The notes under the pieces are model-generated. The model ran no database searches. It was not told the DNA's origin and worked only from the letters and a program-made list of their open reading frames with translations. This document shows positions 33,577-46,500 of a DNA stretch of 64,000 nucleotides, one piece after another. Numbering within the stretch: position 1 is the stretch's first letter; each line of letters begins with the position of its first letter. Location of the stretch: the NCBI GenBank assembly GCA_018139225.1, contig JAGSNX010000001.1:1-64000 (forward strand), read 5' to 3'. The translations under genes and the position numbers were made by a program. This DNA comes from Microvirga sp. SRT01. GTDB taxonomy: Bacteria > Pseudomonadota > Alphaproteobacteria > Sphingomonadales > Sphingomonadaceae.

Positions 33577-34399
33577 CCGCGCCGACCGGCGGCTTCCGCC
33601 ACGCAATCAGTGGCACGATCAGCGCCGCCAGCACCAGCGTCACGCCGACGCTGGCGTTCAGCCCCTCGGCCGACCCGCCCCACCACCGGCTGCCGACGAG
33701 GTCGAGGTTCATGATCGCGCCGAAGCTGCCGACCCCGGGATTGGGATCGAGCCCGAACAGCACGATCTCCGCCCAGTTCCAGCCGGCATGCGCCGCCGCC
33801 GCAGCCAGCACGCCCCCGGTCCGGACCGCGATCAAGCCGAACAGCGCACCCGCCAGGAAGATATTGAGCAAGGTCATCGGGCTGCGCGCGCCGCCCGCGA
33901 TGTGCAGCGCCGCAAACGCTAGCGCCGCGACGATCACGCCGGCGGCCTTGCCCCAGCCGCGTGTCAGCGCAGGCTGCAACCAGCCGCGAAAATACACCTC
34001 CTCCGCGGTCGACTGGACAACGACGCCGAGCGTACCGATCAGCAGCAGGCCGATGCCGTGTCCGCTACCCGCCTGACCCGGCTGCACCAGCCCGGCGATC
34101 ATCGCCAGCAGCATCGCCAGCGTCAGCCCGCCCATCCCGACCGCCAGACCCGCCCCGGCGGCAACGCCGTTACCGATCGCCAGCCGCCGCCGCTCGACCG
34201 CCAGCCCGATCAGCGCCACCGCGATCAGCAGCCCGAACAGGACGAGCGTGAACACCGCCTCAATGCCCGCATCGCCCAGCGCCGCGAACCACGGGAAGGT
34301 CATTGCCGCGCCGAACCCCGTCTGCGCCACCAGCACCAGCACCGCCGCTGCGACGCACGCCGCGATCAGTGTCGCGAGCGCCCGCACCGGGGCATTCAC
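33551..34399 (-). CDS. CPBP family intramembrane glutamic protease
   Basis: This 282-residue multi-pass protein (about seven to eight hydrophobic segments) has the CPBP/Abi motifs: EE at 133-134 and Arg138 in TAEEVYFRGW, His166 in FAALHI, and a final AHAGWNW. These are the catalytic residues of Rce1-type proteases. The start overlaps the CHAT stop by four bases, so it is the last gene of the operon that runs TpsB-TpsA-CHAT. That position makes processing or immunity within the exoprotein pathway a reasonable inference. CPBP proteins elsewhere include bacteriocin immunity proteins and CAAX-type proteases. Confidence 0.88.
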   Translation of the reverse strand: MNAPVRALATLIAACVAAAVLVLVAQTGFGAAMTFPWFAALGDAGIEAVFTLVLFGLLIAVALIGLAVERRRLAIGNGVAAGAGLAVGMGGLTLAMLLAMIAGLVQPGQAGSGHGIGLLLIGTLGVVVQSTAEEVYFRGWLQPALTRGWGKAAGVIVAALAFAALHIAGGARSPMTLLNIFLAGALFGLIAVRTGGVLAAAAAHAGWNWAEIVLFGLDPNPGVGSFGAIMNLDLVGSRWWGGSAEGLNASVGVTLVLAALIVPLIAWRKPPVGAVSSPPASG

Positions 34400-37300
34400 T
34401 TGGCGGCCACGCGGGTCTTCGCCTGCGAACCTGTGGACAGCATCGTCTTGCTCGCATCGCCGACGAGGAAATACGCGCCCCAGAAATACGGGTGCGAATA
34501 GTCCGGCTTGGCGATCGTGATCCGTTGCGCCGACCGCAGAGCCGCACCGATCGTCGCGGTGCGTCCGGTCGCGTAGAAGGTGCGGATGAAGGCGTCCGTC
34601 TCCGCGGACGCCGGCACGTTCCAGTAGGTCGCCAGCACCGCGCGGGCGTTGGCGGTGATGAACGCGCGGACCAGCCCGTCGAGCGTCGCCGCCGACTCGT
34701 CCTGCCCCGACAGCCGCCCGCCGAGCTGCGACACACCGCTGGCGGTGTCGCAGGCGGACAGCACGACCAGATTGGCATTCAGCCGCAATCCGGCAATCTC
34801 GGAAAAGGTCAGCAGCCCGTCCGAGGGGTAATCGCCCGCGTCCGCCGGGGGATCAAGCGAGGTCACCAGCGACGGCGGAATACGATGACAGTCGACCCGC
34901 ATTTCCGGCAGGCCATGCGTGGCGAAGTGGATGACCTGATAGCGATCGAACTCGCCCCGCTGTCCCTCCGTCACCAACGCCGCATCGTTGAAGGCGCGAC
35001 CGGTGATTTCGGGCGCGTTCGGGACGCCCAGCGCGGTTGCGGCGATGCTGATCTCCGCCGCGCTGACAGGCCGGTTGGCGTTCATGATCTGCGCCAGCTC
35101 GCCGTAGCTGATGTCGCACCCCTGTCCGAAGCTGATCCGACGGCTGGTCAGTGCCGCCGACAGCGTCGCCGCCGGCGCATTCTGGCCGAAACCGATGAAG
35201 GGGTTCGCCGCCGTCGACTCCGGCAAGGCGCGCGAGATCAGGAACGAACGCGCCGATAACGCACCCGACAGTTGCGCCTGCGCGCCCAGAAACGCCACCT
35301 TGCTATAGTCGTTCGGCTGCGTCGCCCGCGTCGCGACATAGCTTCTGACGCTGGCGAGATCGGTGACGAGCACGCCGGCGGGCAGATTTTCCAGCGGCCC
35401 GGACGGATCGACCACGATTGCGTCCGCCTTCAGCAGCGCCGGCTCGGCCGGCCCCGCGATGAGCTTGAACAATGTAAACGCGGCAGGCACGTCGAAGAAG
35501 GGGAGGCTGCCGCTGTCGTTCCGGATCGAGGTCCGCACCTTCGCCGCGATCCCGTCGACCTCCGGCACGGTGGCGGCGAGCGCGTAGACATAGGCCCGCT
35601 CGCGATCGATCACGATGCCATAGGTACGGCTGCGCAGCCGCGTGACCTTCAGATAGGCTTCGCCCGGCTGGAGCGCGCTTTGCACCTCGGCGATCGTTGC
35701 TGGCCGATCATCGACCGCGCGATAGCGCTGGTCCGCCGCCAGCGTGGCGTTGACGCTCGCCAGTTGAACCTCGGCGGCACTGCGTTCCTGTTCCAGCGCG
35801 CGTGCTTCCTCGGGAGTGGCGGTCGCGAGTTGATAGCGGATGCGGACGACCTGCCGCTCCAGTTCGGCGCGGTCGCGCACCTTCGCGCCCAGCGGGCCGT
35901 CGGCGGTCACGATCCGCTGCAACTGCGCGACCTGACGCGCGATCGCCGGCTCCCCCACCGCCTGGATGGCGCGGAAGAACCGCTCCTCCACTGCCGAGAT
36001 CGGGGCTGCGGCATCGCGGTCCGCCAGCAGGTCGAGATAGGTTTCCATCGCCGGCGGCACGATGCCGCCCGCTGCGCTGGAGGCGATCAGCGCTTCGACG
36101 GACGCGTCGAAGTCGGCCAGCACCTTGGTCTGGTCGGCGCCCGGCTGGCGCGCGAAGAGGCTGGCGCGTTCGAGACCGGTTTCCGCGATCAGGGGGCCGG
36201 TCGCGCCGCCGGGCGTCTGTTGCCCGACACCGCCGCGAGCGCCGGCACGGGGCGCCAGCAGGCAGGTTCGCGGGTCTTCCGGCGCGACGTTCTGGAGCGT
36301 CGCCAGCGCGCAGTCGAAATGCGTCAGTGCCGGCCCGATCCGCCCCGCGCGGGCTTCGACGCGGCCGAACTGGCGCTGGATGCGCGCCTTGATCGGGATG
36401 ATCGCCGACGGATCGACGCTCCGCTGGAGTTGCGTGACGTTCACGACCGCGCGTTCCAGCGCAGCGCGCGCCCGCGCGGTGTCGTTCGTGGCAAGATAGG
36501 CGACACTGCGCGCCCATTGCCGCTGCGCCTCCAGCAGCAGGCGCGACAGTTGCGCATTATCGCCCGTTGCGATCGATGCCGTCGCGCCGTTGCCGGCGCT
36601 CGGCTGGTTGAGGTCGGCAAGCACTGCCGGGTCCTTCAACGGCTGCCCCGCCGATTCACCGCCGCCCAGCGCATCGACCGCCGCCTTGAAGTCGCGCCGG
36701 TTGATCAGATCCAGACCGCGATACGTCGCCCGCTTCGATTCGAGAAAGGCCGCGCGGTCGATGTTGGGCTGCTGCGCCAGCAATGCGCCCGCGCGCTCCA
36801 GATGCTCGCTCGCGGCATCGAACTGGCTGATGTTCGAATCCGCCAGCCCCGCTTCCAGCTCCAACTCGACCCGGTTCAGCGACGGGGTGCTCGCCGGCAA
36901 TCGGCTGAGTGCGTCGTTCAGCAGGCGCGATGCCTCCACGTACACGCCGCGCTGGTTGAGCGCGATGCCCGTCTGGAGCGCGGCGGTCGGGTCGATCTCG
37001 CTGAACGTAGCGGTGGATGCTGCCGCTTTCGGGGCGGCCGGCACCTGCGCCACGGGGATCGACGCGACGACCGCCACGTCGCGACTGGCAGGCGGCGGCG
37101 CGACGCCGGCCGCCGTGCGCAGCGCCGCCTCCAGCGGCCCGAGCGCCGTCGCGGACGCCGCCCCCAGATACTGGACTCCGCCACGCTCGAACCGGATCGT
37201 CGTCACCGGCAGGCCGAGAGTGGCATCGATGCAGGCGCGGGCCTCGACTGGCCCCACACCCTCCATCGCCACGGTCACGGCCGCACCGCAGCGCGTCGTG

Positions 37301-37584
37301 TCGACCGCAGGAATCGCGACGCCCCGCACCGCCAGCACCGAACCCTGCGGACGGCTGGCCGCAACGCCGCGACAAGTGATCGACCACGCGCGGTCGAACA
37401 GGCTGCCAATTCGTGCGTCGTTCCACGCCCGCGTCGCCGCACACGGCTCGCCGTTCGCGTCGCGACCCAGCACGAAGCTTTCCGGCGGCACCGTCATCCG
37501 CGCCTGAAGCGGGGCGGAACCGGGAATTGCGCCACCCAGCGCCGCCAGCGCGGCCAGACCGTGACGAACGTCGACGCGCTTCAC
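34396..37584 (-). CDS. Exported CHAT domain (caspase-like) protein with helical repeats
   Basis: This is a 1062-residue protein. Its start is GTG at 37584, overlapping the TpsA stop (GTGA). The N-terminus (RHGLAALAALGGAIPGSAPL then QA) looks like a signal peptide, so the protein is probably periplasmic. The middle is helical and TPR-like, with long Ala/Arg/Glu stretches. The CHAT peptidase domain fills the last 350 residues, with the catalytic histidine in VIHFATHGLPE and cysteine in LVVLSACDTASG. CHAT proteins downstream of filamentous-haemagglutinin genes occur in other bacteria; their substrate is not established. Here the natural candidate is the exoprotein or its transporter. Confidence 0.85.
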   Translation of the reverse strand: MKRVDVRHGLAALAALGGAIPGSAPLQARMTVPPESFVLGRDANGEPCAATRAWNDARIGSLFDRAWSITCRGVAASRPQGSVLAVRGVAIPAVDTTRCGAAVTVAMEGVGPVEARACIDATLGLPVTTIRFERGGVQYLGAASATALGPLEAALRTAAGVAPPPASRDVAVVASIPVAQVPAAPKAAASTATFSEIDPTAALQTGIALNQRGVYVEASRLLNDALSRLPASTPSLNRVELELEAGLADSNISQFDAASEHLERAGALLAQQPNIDRAAFLESKRATYRGLDLINRRDFKAAVDALGGGESAGQPLKDPAVLADLNQPSAGNGATASIATGDNAQLSRLLLEAQRQWARSVAYLATNDTARARAALERAVVNVTQLQRSVDPSAIIPIKARIQRQFGRVEARAGRIGPALTHFDCALATLQNVAPEDPRTCLLAPRAGARGGVGQQTPGGATGPLIAETGLERASLFARQPGADQTKVLADFDASVEALIASSAAGGIVPPAMETYLDLLADRDAAAPISAVEERFFRAIQAVGEPAIARQVAQLQRIVTADGPLGAKVRDRAELERQVVRIRYQLATATPEEARALEQERSAAEVQLASVNATLAADQRYRAVDDRPATIAEVQSALQPGEAYLKVTRLRSRTYGIVIDRERAYVYALAATVPEVDGIAAKVRTSIRNDSGSLPFFDVPAAFTLFKLIAGPAEPALLKADAIVVDPSGPLENLPAGVLVTDLASVRSYVATRATQPNDYSKVAFLGAQAQLSGALSARSFLISRALPESTAANPFIGFGQNAPAATLSAALTSRRISFGQGCDISYGELAQIMNANRPVSAAEISIAATALGVPNAPEITGRAFNDAALVTEGQRGEFDRYQVIHFATHGLPEMRVDCHRIPPSLVTSLDPPADAGDYPSDGLLTFSEIAGLRLNANLVVLSACDTASGVSQLGGRLSGQDESAATLDGLVRAFITANARAVLATYWNVPASAETDAFIRTFYATGRTATIGAALRSAQRITIAKPDYSHPYFWGAYFLVGDASKTMLSTGSQAKTRVAAK

Positions 37585-40500
37585 TTGGCATCTCCCACGG
37601 GCGGGCAGGGGGTCGCGGCGGTTCCGCACTCCTGATCGGTGCTCGGCACGTAGCCGCCGATGTCGGAGAACAGCGCTTCGTTGTTCGTGCCCACCAGCGG
37701 ATCGAACGGCAGCGACAGGTCGTCCGCGGTGCGGAAGATTTCCGAACGGCTGGTGTCGAAGATGTTCAGCGATGCCTGCGCTATCGAGGACGACAGGCAT
37801 CCTCCGCCCGCCGACCCGATCACGCAGCCATTGGCGCGGCTGTTCGTGCGGCTGACCGCCGCATCGACGGCGATCGCGTCGCCGCCCAGCAGCGACGTCG
37901 CGGTGCTGCCGATACCGTTGATCGTGCCGAACAGCGCGAACGCGTTCGGTGTCGCTCCGCCGTTCGCCACCAGTTGCAGCGCACCGCTCGTCGGCGCACC
38001 GGGCGTCGTCCCGAGCACCGCGCCCGCCGTATCGCCGGCGCGCGCGGTATTCTGGAACAGCGCATAGTGCGAATAGCGGACGATCAGCGACCGTGCGGTC
38101 AGCAGGACCGGGTCCGTATAGCCGGGCTGGCCGGTGAAGGATGCGTTGTACAGGGTGCTGTTCGGCTGCGCGACATAACGGCTCGCGACCTGATCGGTGC
38201 CCAGCGGGGTACCGCCGTTGGCGAGGCCGATCGCCGACAGGAAATCGGCATCCAGCCCAACGCCGATCCGGTCCGCTCGCAGATCGAGCGTGGCATCGCC
38301 GACGAGCAGGCGGCCACCGCCGCCCTGCGTCGCAGCGATCCGGATCACGCCGGCCCGACCGCCCGACCCGTCCGCCGCCGCAACACCGTCGCCTCCCAGA
38401 ACGATCTGCCGGGTCGCTCCCGACCCGAGCGTCGTCATGCGTCCCAGCACGTCGAGCCGGCCCCCCGTCCGAACCTCGAACCGGTTCGCGCCGGTGGCAG
38501 TGCCGATCGCCAGCGCGCCGATACGGACATCGCGGCCGCGCGAATCCATGACGAACGTGGTGGCCGCCAGCCGACCGACTTCCGCCGTCGAGAGATCGAA
38601 GCGACGCCCCGCGAGATCGAACTCCGCCCGATTGTCGGCGGGCGAGTCCCCCAGTCGCGTCGCGCCGCTCGCCGCGATGTTCGTCAGGCGGATCGTGTCG
38701 GCCGTCACTCCGCCCGCCAGCGTGACATCCTGGGCGGACACCGCGATCGTCCTGCCCGTTGCGGCGACGGTGCCCAGCGCAGCCGTTTCACCAGCAGCGA
38801 TCGTCACGTCGCCCCCGACGGCCCGAACGGAACTCGCCCCCGCCAGCGCGATGTCACCGCTCGACGTCAGCGTCACGCCGAGTGCGCCGGACGCCAAATT
38901 CAGGGCCGCGCCACCGGTGATCGCGCCGCCACGCGCCGTGATCGTCACGCGGCCGTTCGCCGTCTGGCGGGCGGTCGCCGCTGACCCGAGCGCTACGTTG
39001 GCCGCATCGATCGCGTAATCGCCACCCGCGCTCAGATCGCCCGCGACGCTCACGAGCCCGTTTGCGGCCAGATTGACGTTCGCCGCGACCGATGCCGTGC
39101 CCAGCGCGAGGTCGCCGCCCGTGGCGGTCAGCGTCATGCCGCCACGCGCGGCCGTCGCGCTGCCGATCGCGACGCTACTGCCGGTCGCCGTCAGCGTCTG
39201 TCCGGCGATCAGCGTGGTCGCCGTCGTGGCCCCCCCCGATCGTGTCCGAACGCCACCCGTAGAGTCCGCCGTGCCGATCGCGAGCGCGCCGCCTGCGGTC
39301 AGCGCCGCATCCCCTGCGACCGTAAGGCTGCCGATCGACGTCGATCCGCCGCTGGTAATCACGGCGTCGCTGCCGCTCCGGGCGGTGACGAGGCGCGCAT
39401 CCCCGGTGCTGGTCACGGTCAGCGCACCACTCGTGACGCCGTCGTTCAGCGTCAGCGCACCGACGCGGATCGTGGCCGTCGAAGCGCTGCGCAGGCGGTC
39501 GATCGTCGCCGTACCACCGGCGTCGATCGTTATCGCCCCGGTCGTCGTCGTCACGTCGCCCGCGGTCAACGTCCGCCCGGTCGCCACGGTCAGGTCGCTG
39601 CCGGTCGCGATCGTGCCGAGGCTCATGTCCCGCGCCGCATTCAGCGTGGTCGTCGTGCCGGCCGACGCTGTCCCCACGGTAAGATCGCTGCCGGCGCGGA
39701 TGTCGATCGCACGCGCGGCCGCCAATGTCGTAGCGGCCAGGGCATCCGAGGCGAGCAGGGTGATCGCCCCCCCATCCGCCCGGACGTTGCCCAAACGCGC
39801 CGCGCCAGCCGTCGCGGTCAGCGCCACGTTCCCAGTCGTCGCATGCGCAGCATCGATCGACAGGTTGCCGGCATCGGCCGACAGGCTTCCACCCGATGTC
39901 AGATCCCCCGCCGTCAGCGTCAGCGCGCGAAGCATCGTCGCGGAACCGCTGCTGAGCGTCCCGATCGCCAGCGCACCCGCGCCGGCAATCGCCTGCGCCG
40001 TCGTACCGGCGCTACCCGACGTCAGGGTCAGGTTGCCGCGCGTCGCCGTCAGATCGATCGCGCCGGTCCGCGCCGTCGCGTTGCGGATGTCGATCGCGCC
40101 GCCGCGCATCGTGAGGTCGTTGGCAGCGATGATCGAATCCGCGACGATCGCGTCGCCTGCGGTCAGCCGCACGCCGGCGCCCCGCGATTCGAGCGAGCCG
40201 ATCGCGGCGCTGGTTCCCGCCGTTAGACGGACATCGCCGCCAGTAAACCCCTGCGTCAGGCGGACATCGCCGACGCTCGCGATCGTCAGCGTTCCCGCCG
40301 TATCCACCGACCCGATCGGCACGCGGTTCGCCGAAACGTCGACGGCCCCGGTGCCGGTCGCTGCCCCGATCGTGGCAAGCCCGTTGCTCGCCGTCACGCT
40401 CGTCGTACCGCCTGCGCGGGTCGTGCTCACCGTCAGGTCACCGGCGGTCGCCGTCAGGCGCAGCGCGCCGCGTTCTGCTGTTACGGTGTCGATGGCGACG

Positions 40501-43500
40501 CTGCCGCCCCCGACATCGATGGAGTCCACCGCATGCAGCGTCGTTGCGAGCACGTCGCCATCTGCGGCGATCGTCAGGCTGCCGCCGGTATCGATGCTGC
40601 CGATCGCCGCCCGAGCCGCGCGGATGTCCGCCGCGCCGCCGCTGGTCAGGGACCCGATCGTCACAAGTCCGCGGCCCGCAGCGATGGTCGTCGCTCCACT
40701 CGACCGTCCCACGCCCAAGGTCAGATTGCCGGTCGTCGCGATCAGCCGCAACGTGCCTGTGGTTGCCGCTGCCGAGCCGATGTCCAAGACACCTGCCGAC
40801 GCCTCCAGATCGCCGGCCGCCGTCAGCCGCGTCGCGTCCAGAGCACCGGCCGCCGCAATTAGCAGCGGGCCGGCGATGTCCGCCGTTCCGATCGCCATGT
40901 TGCCGCCGGCGGAGAGCGATGTGGCGGAGCCTGCCGTGACGGTTTGCAGGCGACTGGCGGCCGCGCTGACCGTCGTGAGTGAACTCCCCGCGACCAGGGT
41001 CGTCGCGTCGATTCGGTCGGCATCGAGGACCATCGACGTGCCGCTCGTCAACGAGTCGATGCCGGCCAGCCCGCTTGCCGTGATCGAGACGCTCGATCCC
41101 GCTATCCCCGTGCCCAGCACCGCATCGCCGCTCCGGGCGATCATCGTCAGCATACCAGTGCGGGCCAGACCGCTGGTCAGGTCGATCGATCGCGCGGACA
41201 CCGCAAGATCGGTGCCCGCATCGGCCGTGCCGAGCAGAGCGGCCCCCGCCGCATCCACTGTAGTAGTGCGAGCCGAGGTCAGCGTCGTGCGGGTCCCGCC
41301 GATGATGCCCCCGATGTCGCCGTCGGCGTTCGAGATCACGATGCCGCCGGTTCGGCTGACGGCGCGGTCCAGCCCGATCGTACCGACGCCGCCGATGAAC
41401 GGGACGCCCAGTCCGCTGCGCAGGCCAATATCGCCAGCGGCATCGATCGATTCCACCACGATGCCCACCGACGCTGTGCCGGCCACGTTGCGACGCGCCG
41501 TCACGGACAAGTCGCCCGCCAGACTCGTGATCGTCGCGGCCATGACATCGCGGCCCGCTATCGCCACATCACCCTGGCCGGCGACGGTCGCCAGCCGGAC
41601 GACGCCCGCGCTTGGCACCGCCTCATTGGTCGCGACTGTCACGGTTCCACCGCTGCTTGCCAGCGTGGCCGAACCGAAGCCGCTTCCGCGGGATCGACCC
41701 GTGATGTCGCTCGTCGAAGTCGCGACGATCGCTGCTGTCGCCGCCGCGCGGTCGATCCGCAGGTCGCCCACGGCGTCCAGCATGATCGAACCGGCGGCCG
41801 CGTCGATCGATCCGACTTCCAGCGTGCCACCCGTGCTGCGCAACGTCGCACCGGTTCCGGCCCGCGCCGCGCCGATCACGGCGCTCGCGCCGCTAACGTC
41901 GATCATGCCCCCCGACAGCAGGTCGGTCGCGGTAAGAGCACCGTCACTCGCAAGGCGGATATCGCCGCCACTGACCATTGTTGCGACGGCCAGCGGCGCA
42001 CCCGCAACCCCGATGTCCAGCGTGTCAACGACCGTCACGTTGCCGAGCGATACCGGTCCGTCGTGACGGAGCGTCGTGGCGGTCAGACCCGGATCGTAGG
42101 ACACCAGTGATCGCGCATCGACCCGGTCGAGCGAGATCGTGTCGCCAGACCCGGCGGCGATGCGGATCGCCGCCACCCGCGCCGGACCGCCCGCGGCGAG
42201 CGAACGGCCCGCAGCGAAGTCTATCCCCGCCGACGATCGCAAAATGAGGTCGCCGCCGCTGCCGTCGATGTCGGAGGCGAGCGTCAGCCCGCTGCGCCCG
42301 ACGATCGCACCGCCCTGCGACAGGATGTCGATCCCACCGGTCGCCGTCTGGTCGATTGCGATCCCGGTCAAGCCCAGCGTCACCGATCGTCCGGTCACGC
42401 CGTACAGCCGGCCGGCGCTCACCGTGTCGATCATTGCAGCGTCGCTGCCGGCGGTCACCATCACCGCGTCACCACTGATTGCGCCGAGTTGCGCCGTCCC
42501 GAACGCGGAAACGGCGACATCGCCGCTCGCGGTCAGCCTTGCCCCATCGTAACTGGTCAGCAATCGGCCGTCGGTGGCGGGTGCAGGGCGGGCGAGCCCA
42601 CTTACCGCGCCCCCGGCGGTAATCAGGATGGCGCCGGTGGTCGCGTCTACGCTGCCGAGCCGCGCGTCGCCCGCCGCCTCGATCGTCGCCGCGCCGCCAC
42701 GTGCCGTCAGTGCCGTCGTGACGATGTTGCCGCTGCCGATCGTCCTCAGCGTCGTCACCCCGCTTGCCGACCCGTCCGCCAGGACGATCCCCGCCACGCT
42801 GGTCTGCGTGCGATTCGCCGCGGTCATCGTCAGCGCCCCGCCGCGCGCCGTCGCCGTTCCGACGCGGATGGCGCCTGCGGACACCGCGTTGAGCGGATCG
42901 CCGGCCACGATCGTCACCGATCCGCCGGCGTCTACGGAGGCCGCGTCCAGAAGCGCTCCCGTCGACACCAGTACGTCGCGCGCGTCCGACCGCAGCAGTG
43001 TGGCGGTGGTGGCCCCCGATACATTGGTGACGAGCGTTCCTGAAGTGCTCGTCACGGACCCGAGTGCGGCATCGGTGGTGCTGCCGATCGTGATGTCGGA
43101 ACCGGTGGTCAACGTTCCAAGCACGCGCAGCGCACCGGTCGTCCCGCTTTTGTCGAGAACCGCGGTCGTGCCGGCTGTGCCGCTGCCCAATTGCAAGTCG
43201 CGCGCCGTCGCGGTCAGCGTCAATGCCGTACCCGCCGTCGCCGTCCCGATCGAAAGCCCTCCCGCCGAGGCGTTGGCGGACCGATCCGCGGCGCCTCCGA
43301 ACGTGCCGGACGTCAGCGACGTGAGCGTCAGATCGGTCGCGGCCCGTATGTCGGCACGCGCGCCGGCGGAGACCACGCCGACACCCGCGATGCCGCCATC
43401 CTGCGCGATCAGCGTTACGGCGCCGGTCGGGCTCACCGCCGCTCCGCTACCCAAGAAAGTGATGTCGCCACGCGCGGTGACCGCCACGTCGCCGTCGGCC

Positions 43501-46500
43501 TGAAGACGCCCGCGCACGGTCACGTCGCTACCCGCGCCGGTCGTGGTCAGACCTAGCCCTTCTCCGACGCCGCTGACGGTGATGGCACGGGTCAAAATGT
43601 CGCCCGACGTACTCGCCTGCAACGCGCGGGTCAGCGTCACCGGACCATTCAGGTCGATCGTCCCCGTCGTCGTCAGGGGTGAGAACACCGTCCCGCCCGC
43701 ATCGACCGACAGGAGCGCCCGGGCATCCACAGCGCCGAGCCGCAACGTTCCTCCCGGCGATCCCAATCTGATCCCGATGTCACCCGTGCGACCGACGCCG
43801 CCCGAAACCAGCGTGTCCGGCGCGAACAGGATGTCGCCGCCCGTGGCATCGAGCACCAGCGATCCCGCGCCGCCACCCGCGGCGCTCAGGGCCAGCGACG
43901 CTTGCCCGACGATCGATCCGTCGCGGGCGGTGATCGCGATATTGCGAAGGGCGGTCTGCGTGACGGGCGTGCCGGCGCCCAGCAGGACGCTTGCGCCCTC
44001 CACGGCGTAATCGCGGCCCGCTGCGATGCTGCCGGTGACGCTTGCCTGCGTATTGCCGCGGACGAGCAGGTCGCCGCCGATCGCAGTAGAGCTGCCCAGC
44101 AGCGCAGTCGTCCCCTCGGCCATCAGCCTAGCGCTACCGGCTCGAGCCTCGATGCTGTCGATCGCGAAGCTATTGGACGTGACGGTCAGGTCGCTCGCCG
44201 CGATCAGGCGCGCGGCGGTGACCGCCCCGCCCGCGGTGACGACGGCGTCGGCGTTCACGCTCTCCAGCGTCGCGATATCGATTCCGCCGGCGGCTTGCGC
44301 GGTCACGCCCGTGCCACCGCGATAGGTGCCGGTCAGCGACAGGCTGTCCCCCGCGTCGAGCAGGGTCGTCGTACCCGACCGGCCGCTTCCCAACTGCAAG
44401 GCGCCACCCGCGCGACTGGTCAGCACCAGCGCGCCGGTGTCGGCGATGGCCGACCCGATCGCGACGCTGGCGCCGGCTCCCGACAGAGTCGTGGCAGCGT
44501 TCAGCGTCGTCGCGGTCAGTCGGCCGGCGGCATCGATGTCGATCGCGCCGGCATCGATCCGGCCGATCACCGCCGCACCGGCTGCGTTCAACGTCGCCGC
44601 CCCGGCCGCGAAGCCGTCGGTCAGTCGCAAACTGCCCAGCGGATCGCTCGTCGTGATCGCAAGGTCGGTGCCGAGCGCATCCACCGTCCCCAGGTTCGTG
44701 CCGGTACCGTTGACGGTCACACTCGTGCCGCCGGTAACCGCGGCGGCCGTTACCACGCCGCCGCTGGCCGACAGCCCCACCGAGCCCGATGTCGCGGCCG
44801 CGCTACCGATAATCAGGTCGCCGGTCGCCGCGGTCAGCGACAATGCGCCGGCGCTCGCCGTGGCCGTGCCGGCGTCGATGGCGGCGGCACCGACGGTGAC
44901 GCCCGTGGCCCCCCGAATCGCGGCCAGCAGGGCAGGGCCTGTCACCGTGACGTCCAGGGCACCCCCGGCCGTCAACGTCGCCCGCGTGCCGGCACCGACC
45001 CCCGAAACCGCGCCTCCCAGCACGCTCAGGTCGCTGCCCGCCAAACTGGTCACCGCCGTGTCGACGCGGGTCGCAACGGCACCGTTCAACGTCATCGCGC
45101 CCGCGGAGCTCGCCGAGCCGATCGCGAGTGTCCCGCCGCTCGACACCAGCGACATCGTCCCGCCGGTCGTGATCGCGCTGGTGCCGGTGATATCTCCCGA
45201 TGCGGTGCCGGTGATGGCACCGGAGGACTCGAGGGTCGCGAACGCCAGCGCACCGGCACCGGCGTTCAACGCCGTTCCGCCCACGCCGGCGACCGCGGTC
45301 CCCAGCGATACCCCGCCCGCCGTCGCCGTGACCCCGACCGAGTTGCCCGTCGCCGACCCGAGCAGGACGTCGCCGGTGAGCGAAGTGGCCAGAATGGCCT
45401 GGCTCGCCGCGAGCGAGGACGCGAACGGGGCTGCCCCGCTACCGCCGCCGATGCCGCCATTGCTCGCCAGCCGGATCGCGCCACCCGCGCCGGCCGCCGT
45501 CAATCCGCTGTTGAGCGCTGCGCCGCCCAGCGCCAGCGATACGGTGCCGCTGTTCGCCGCCAGCGGCGCTCCGCCGGGACCGCTGGCAAATGTGACACGC
45601 GCATCGGCAGCGTTGTCGCGGCCGGCGATCAGCACGATGCCACGGTCCGTCGCGACCGCCGTCGTCGCCGTGACGGCCGAACTCATGTCGAGCACGGCAT
45701 CGGTCACCGTCTGCCGAGTCGCGGCTACGAACAGTGCCGACCGTCCGCCGATCGTACCGCTCACGACCATCGGGCCGTTCGTCGTGACGCCGCCGGTTGT
45801 CACGGTGCCCAGCGATGTGCCCTCCCGCACGGTGAAGCCGAGCGGGTTGGCGGCATCGTAGGTCAGGGTCACGTCGCTCGCCGCGACGAGCGCCACGTCG
45901 CCGGCCGCCGCGATCGTGCCGGCGCTGTCGATGCGCGCGCCGATCAGTGCGACTAGGCCAAGCTGGTCCGCCGCGAGCCCCGTGCTCGTCAGGTTGGCCG
46001 ACGATGCGACGGTGATCCCCGCCGTGTTGCCGGGATCGGCGAAGATGTAATTGCCCGCCGCAAAGTTCGTGTCGCTGATCGCCAGCGTGCTCGCGATCAG
46101 TCCGCCGACGTTGACGACGGCATTGTTGCCGAACACGATGCCCGAGGGGTTGACGATGTACACCGCGATATTGGCGGCACCGTTAAGTGTGCCGTCGATC
46201 TGGCTTCGCGGGACGATCCCCAGCAGCCCGGTCACCCGGTTCAGCATCGTCATTCTCGATCCCGCGGCGGGGCCGGTCCGCGCATCCGAGATCGTCACCG
46301 TCTGGCCGGTACCGATGTTGAAGCTCTGCCAATCGATGATCGTGCCGGTCTGCGTCACGCCGATGGCATCGGTAGCTACGCCCGGAGTAACGCCGGTGGG
46401 GCTACCGATCAGCGTGCCGACCGGTGCCACGACGGGCAGATCCTGCGCCCGGGCAGCCGTCGCCGCGAAGGCAGCAAGACAGCCGCCCAACGCGGTCGTC

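Noticed and set aside
37585..37800. N-terminal extension of the CHAT protein into the TpsA gene
   Set aside because: Residues upstream of GTG 37584 are a shadow of TpsA; the GTGA overlap and signal peptide support the shorter start.
39073..42066. Open frame of 997 codons on the plus strand
   Set aside because: It is antisense to the TpsA gene, has a low-complexity Ala/Val/Pro/Ser composition with no domain, and results from the repetitive high-GC coding strand.
43902..45956. Other long plus-strand frames antisense to TpsA
   Set aside because: They are Arg/Gln/Gly-rich without starts supported by ribosome sites, and mirror codon usage of the real gene.
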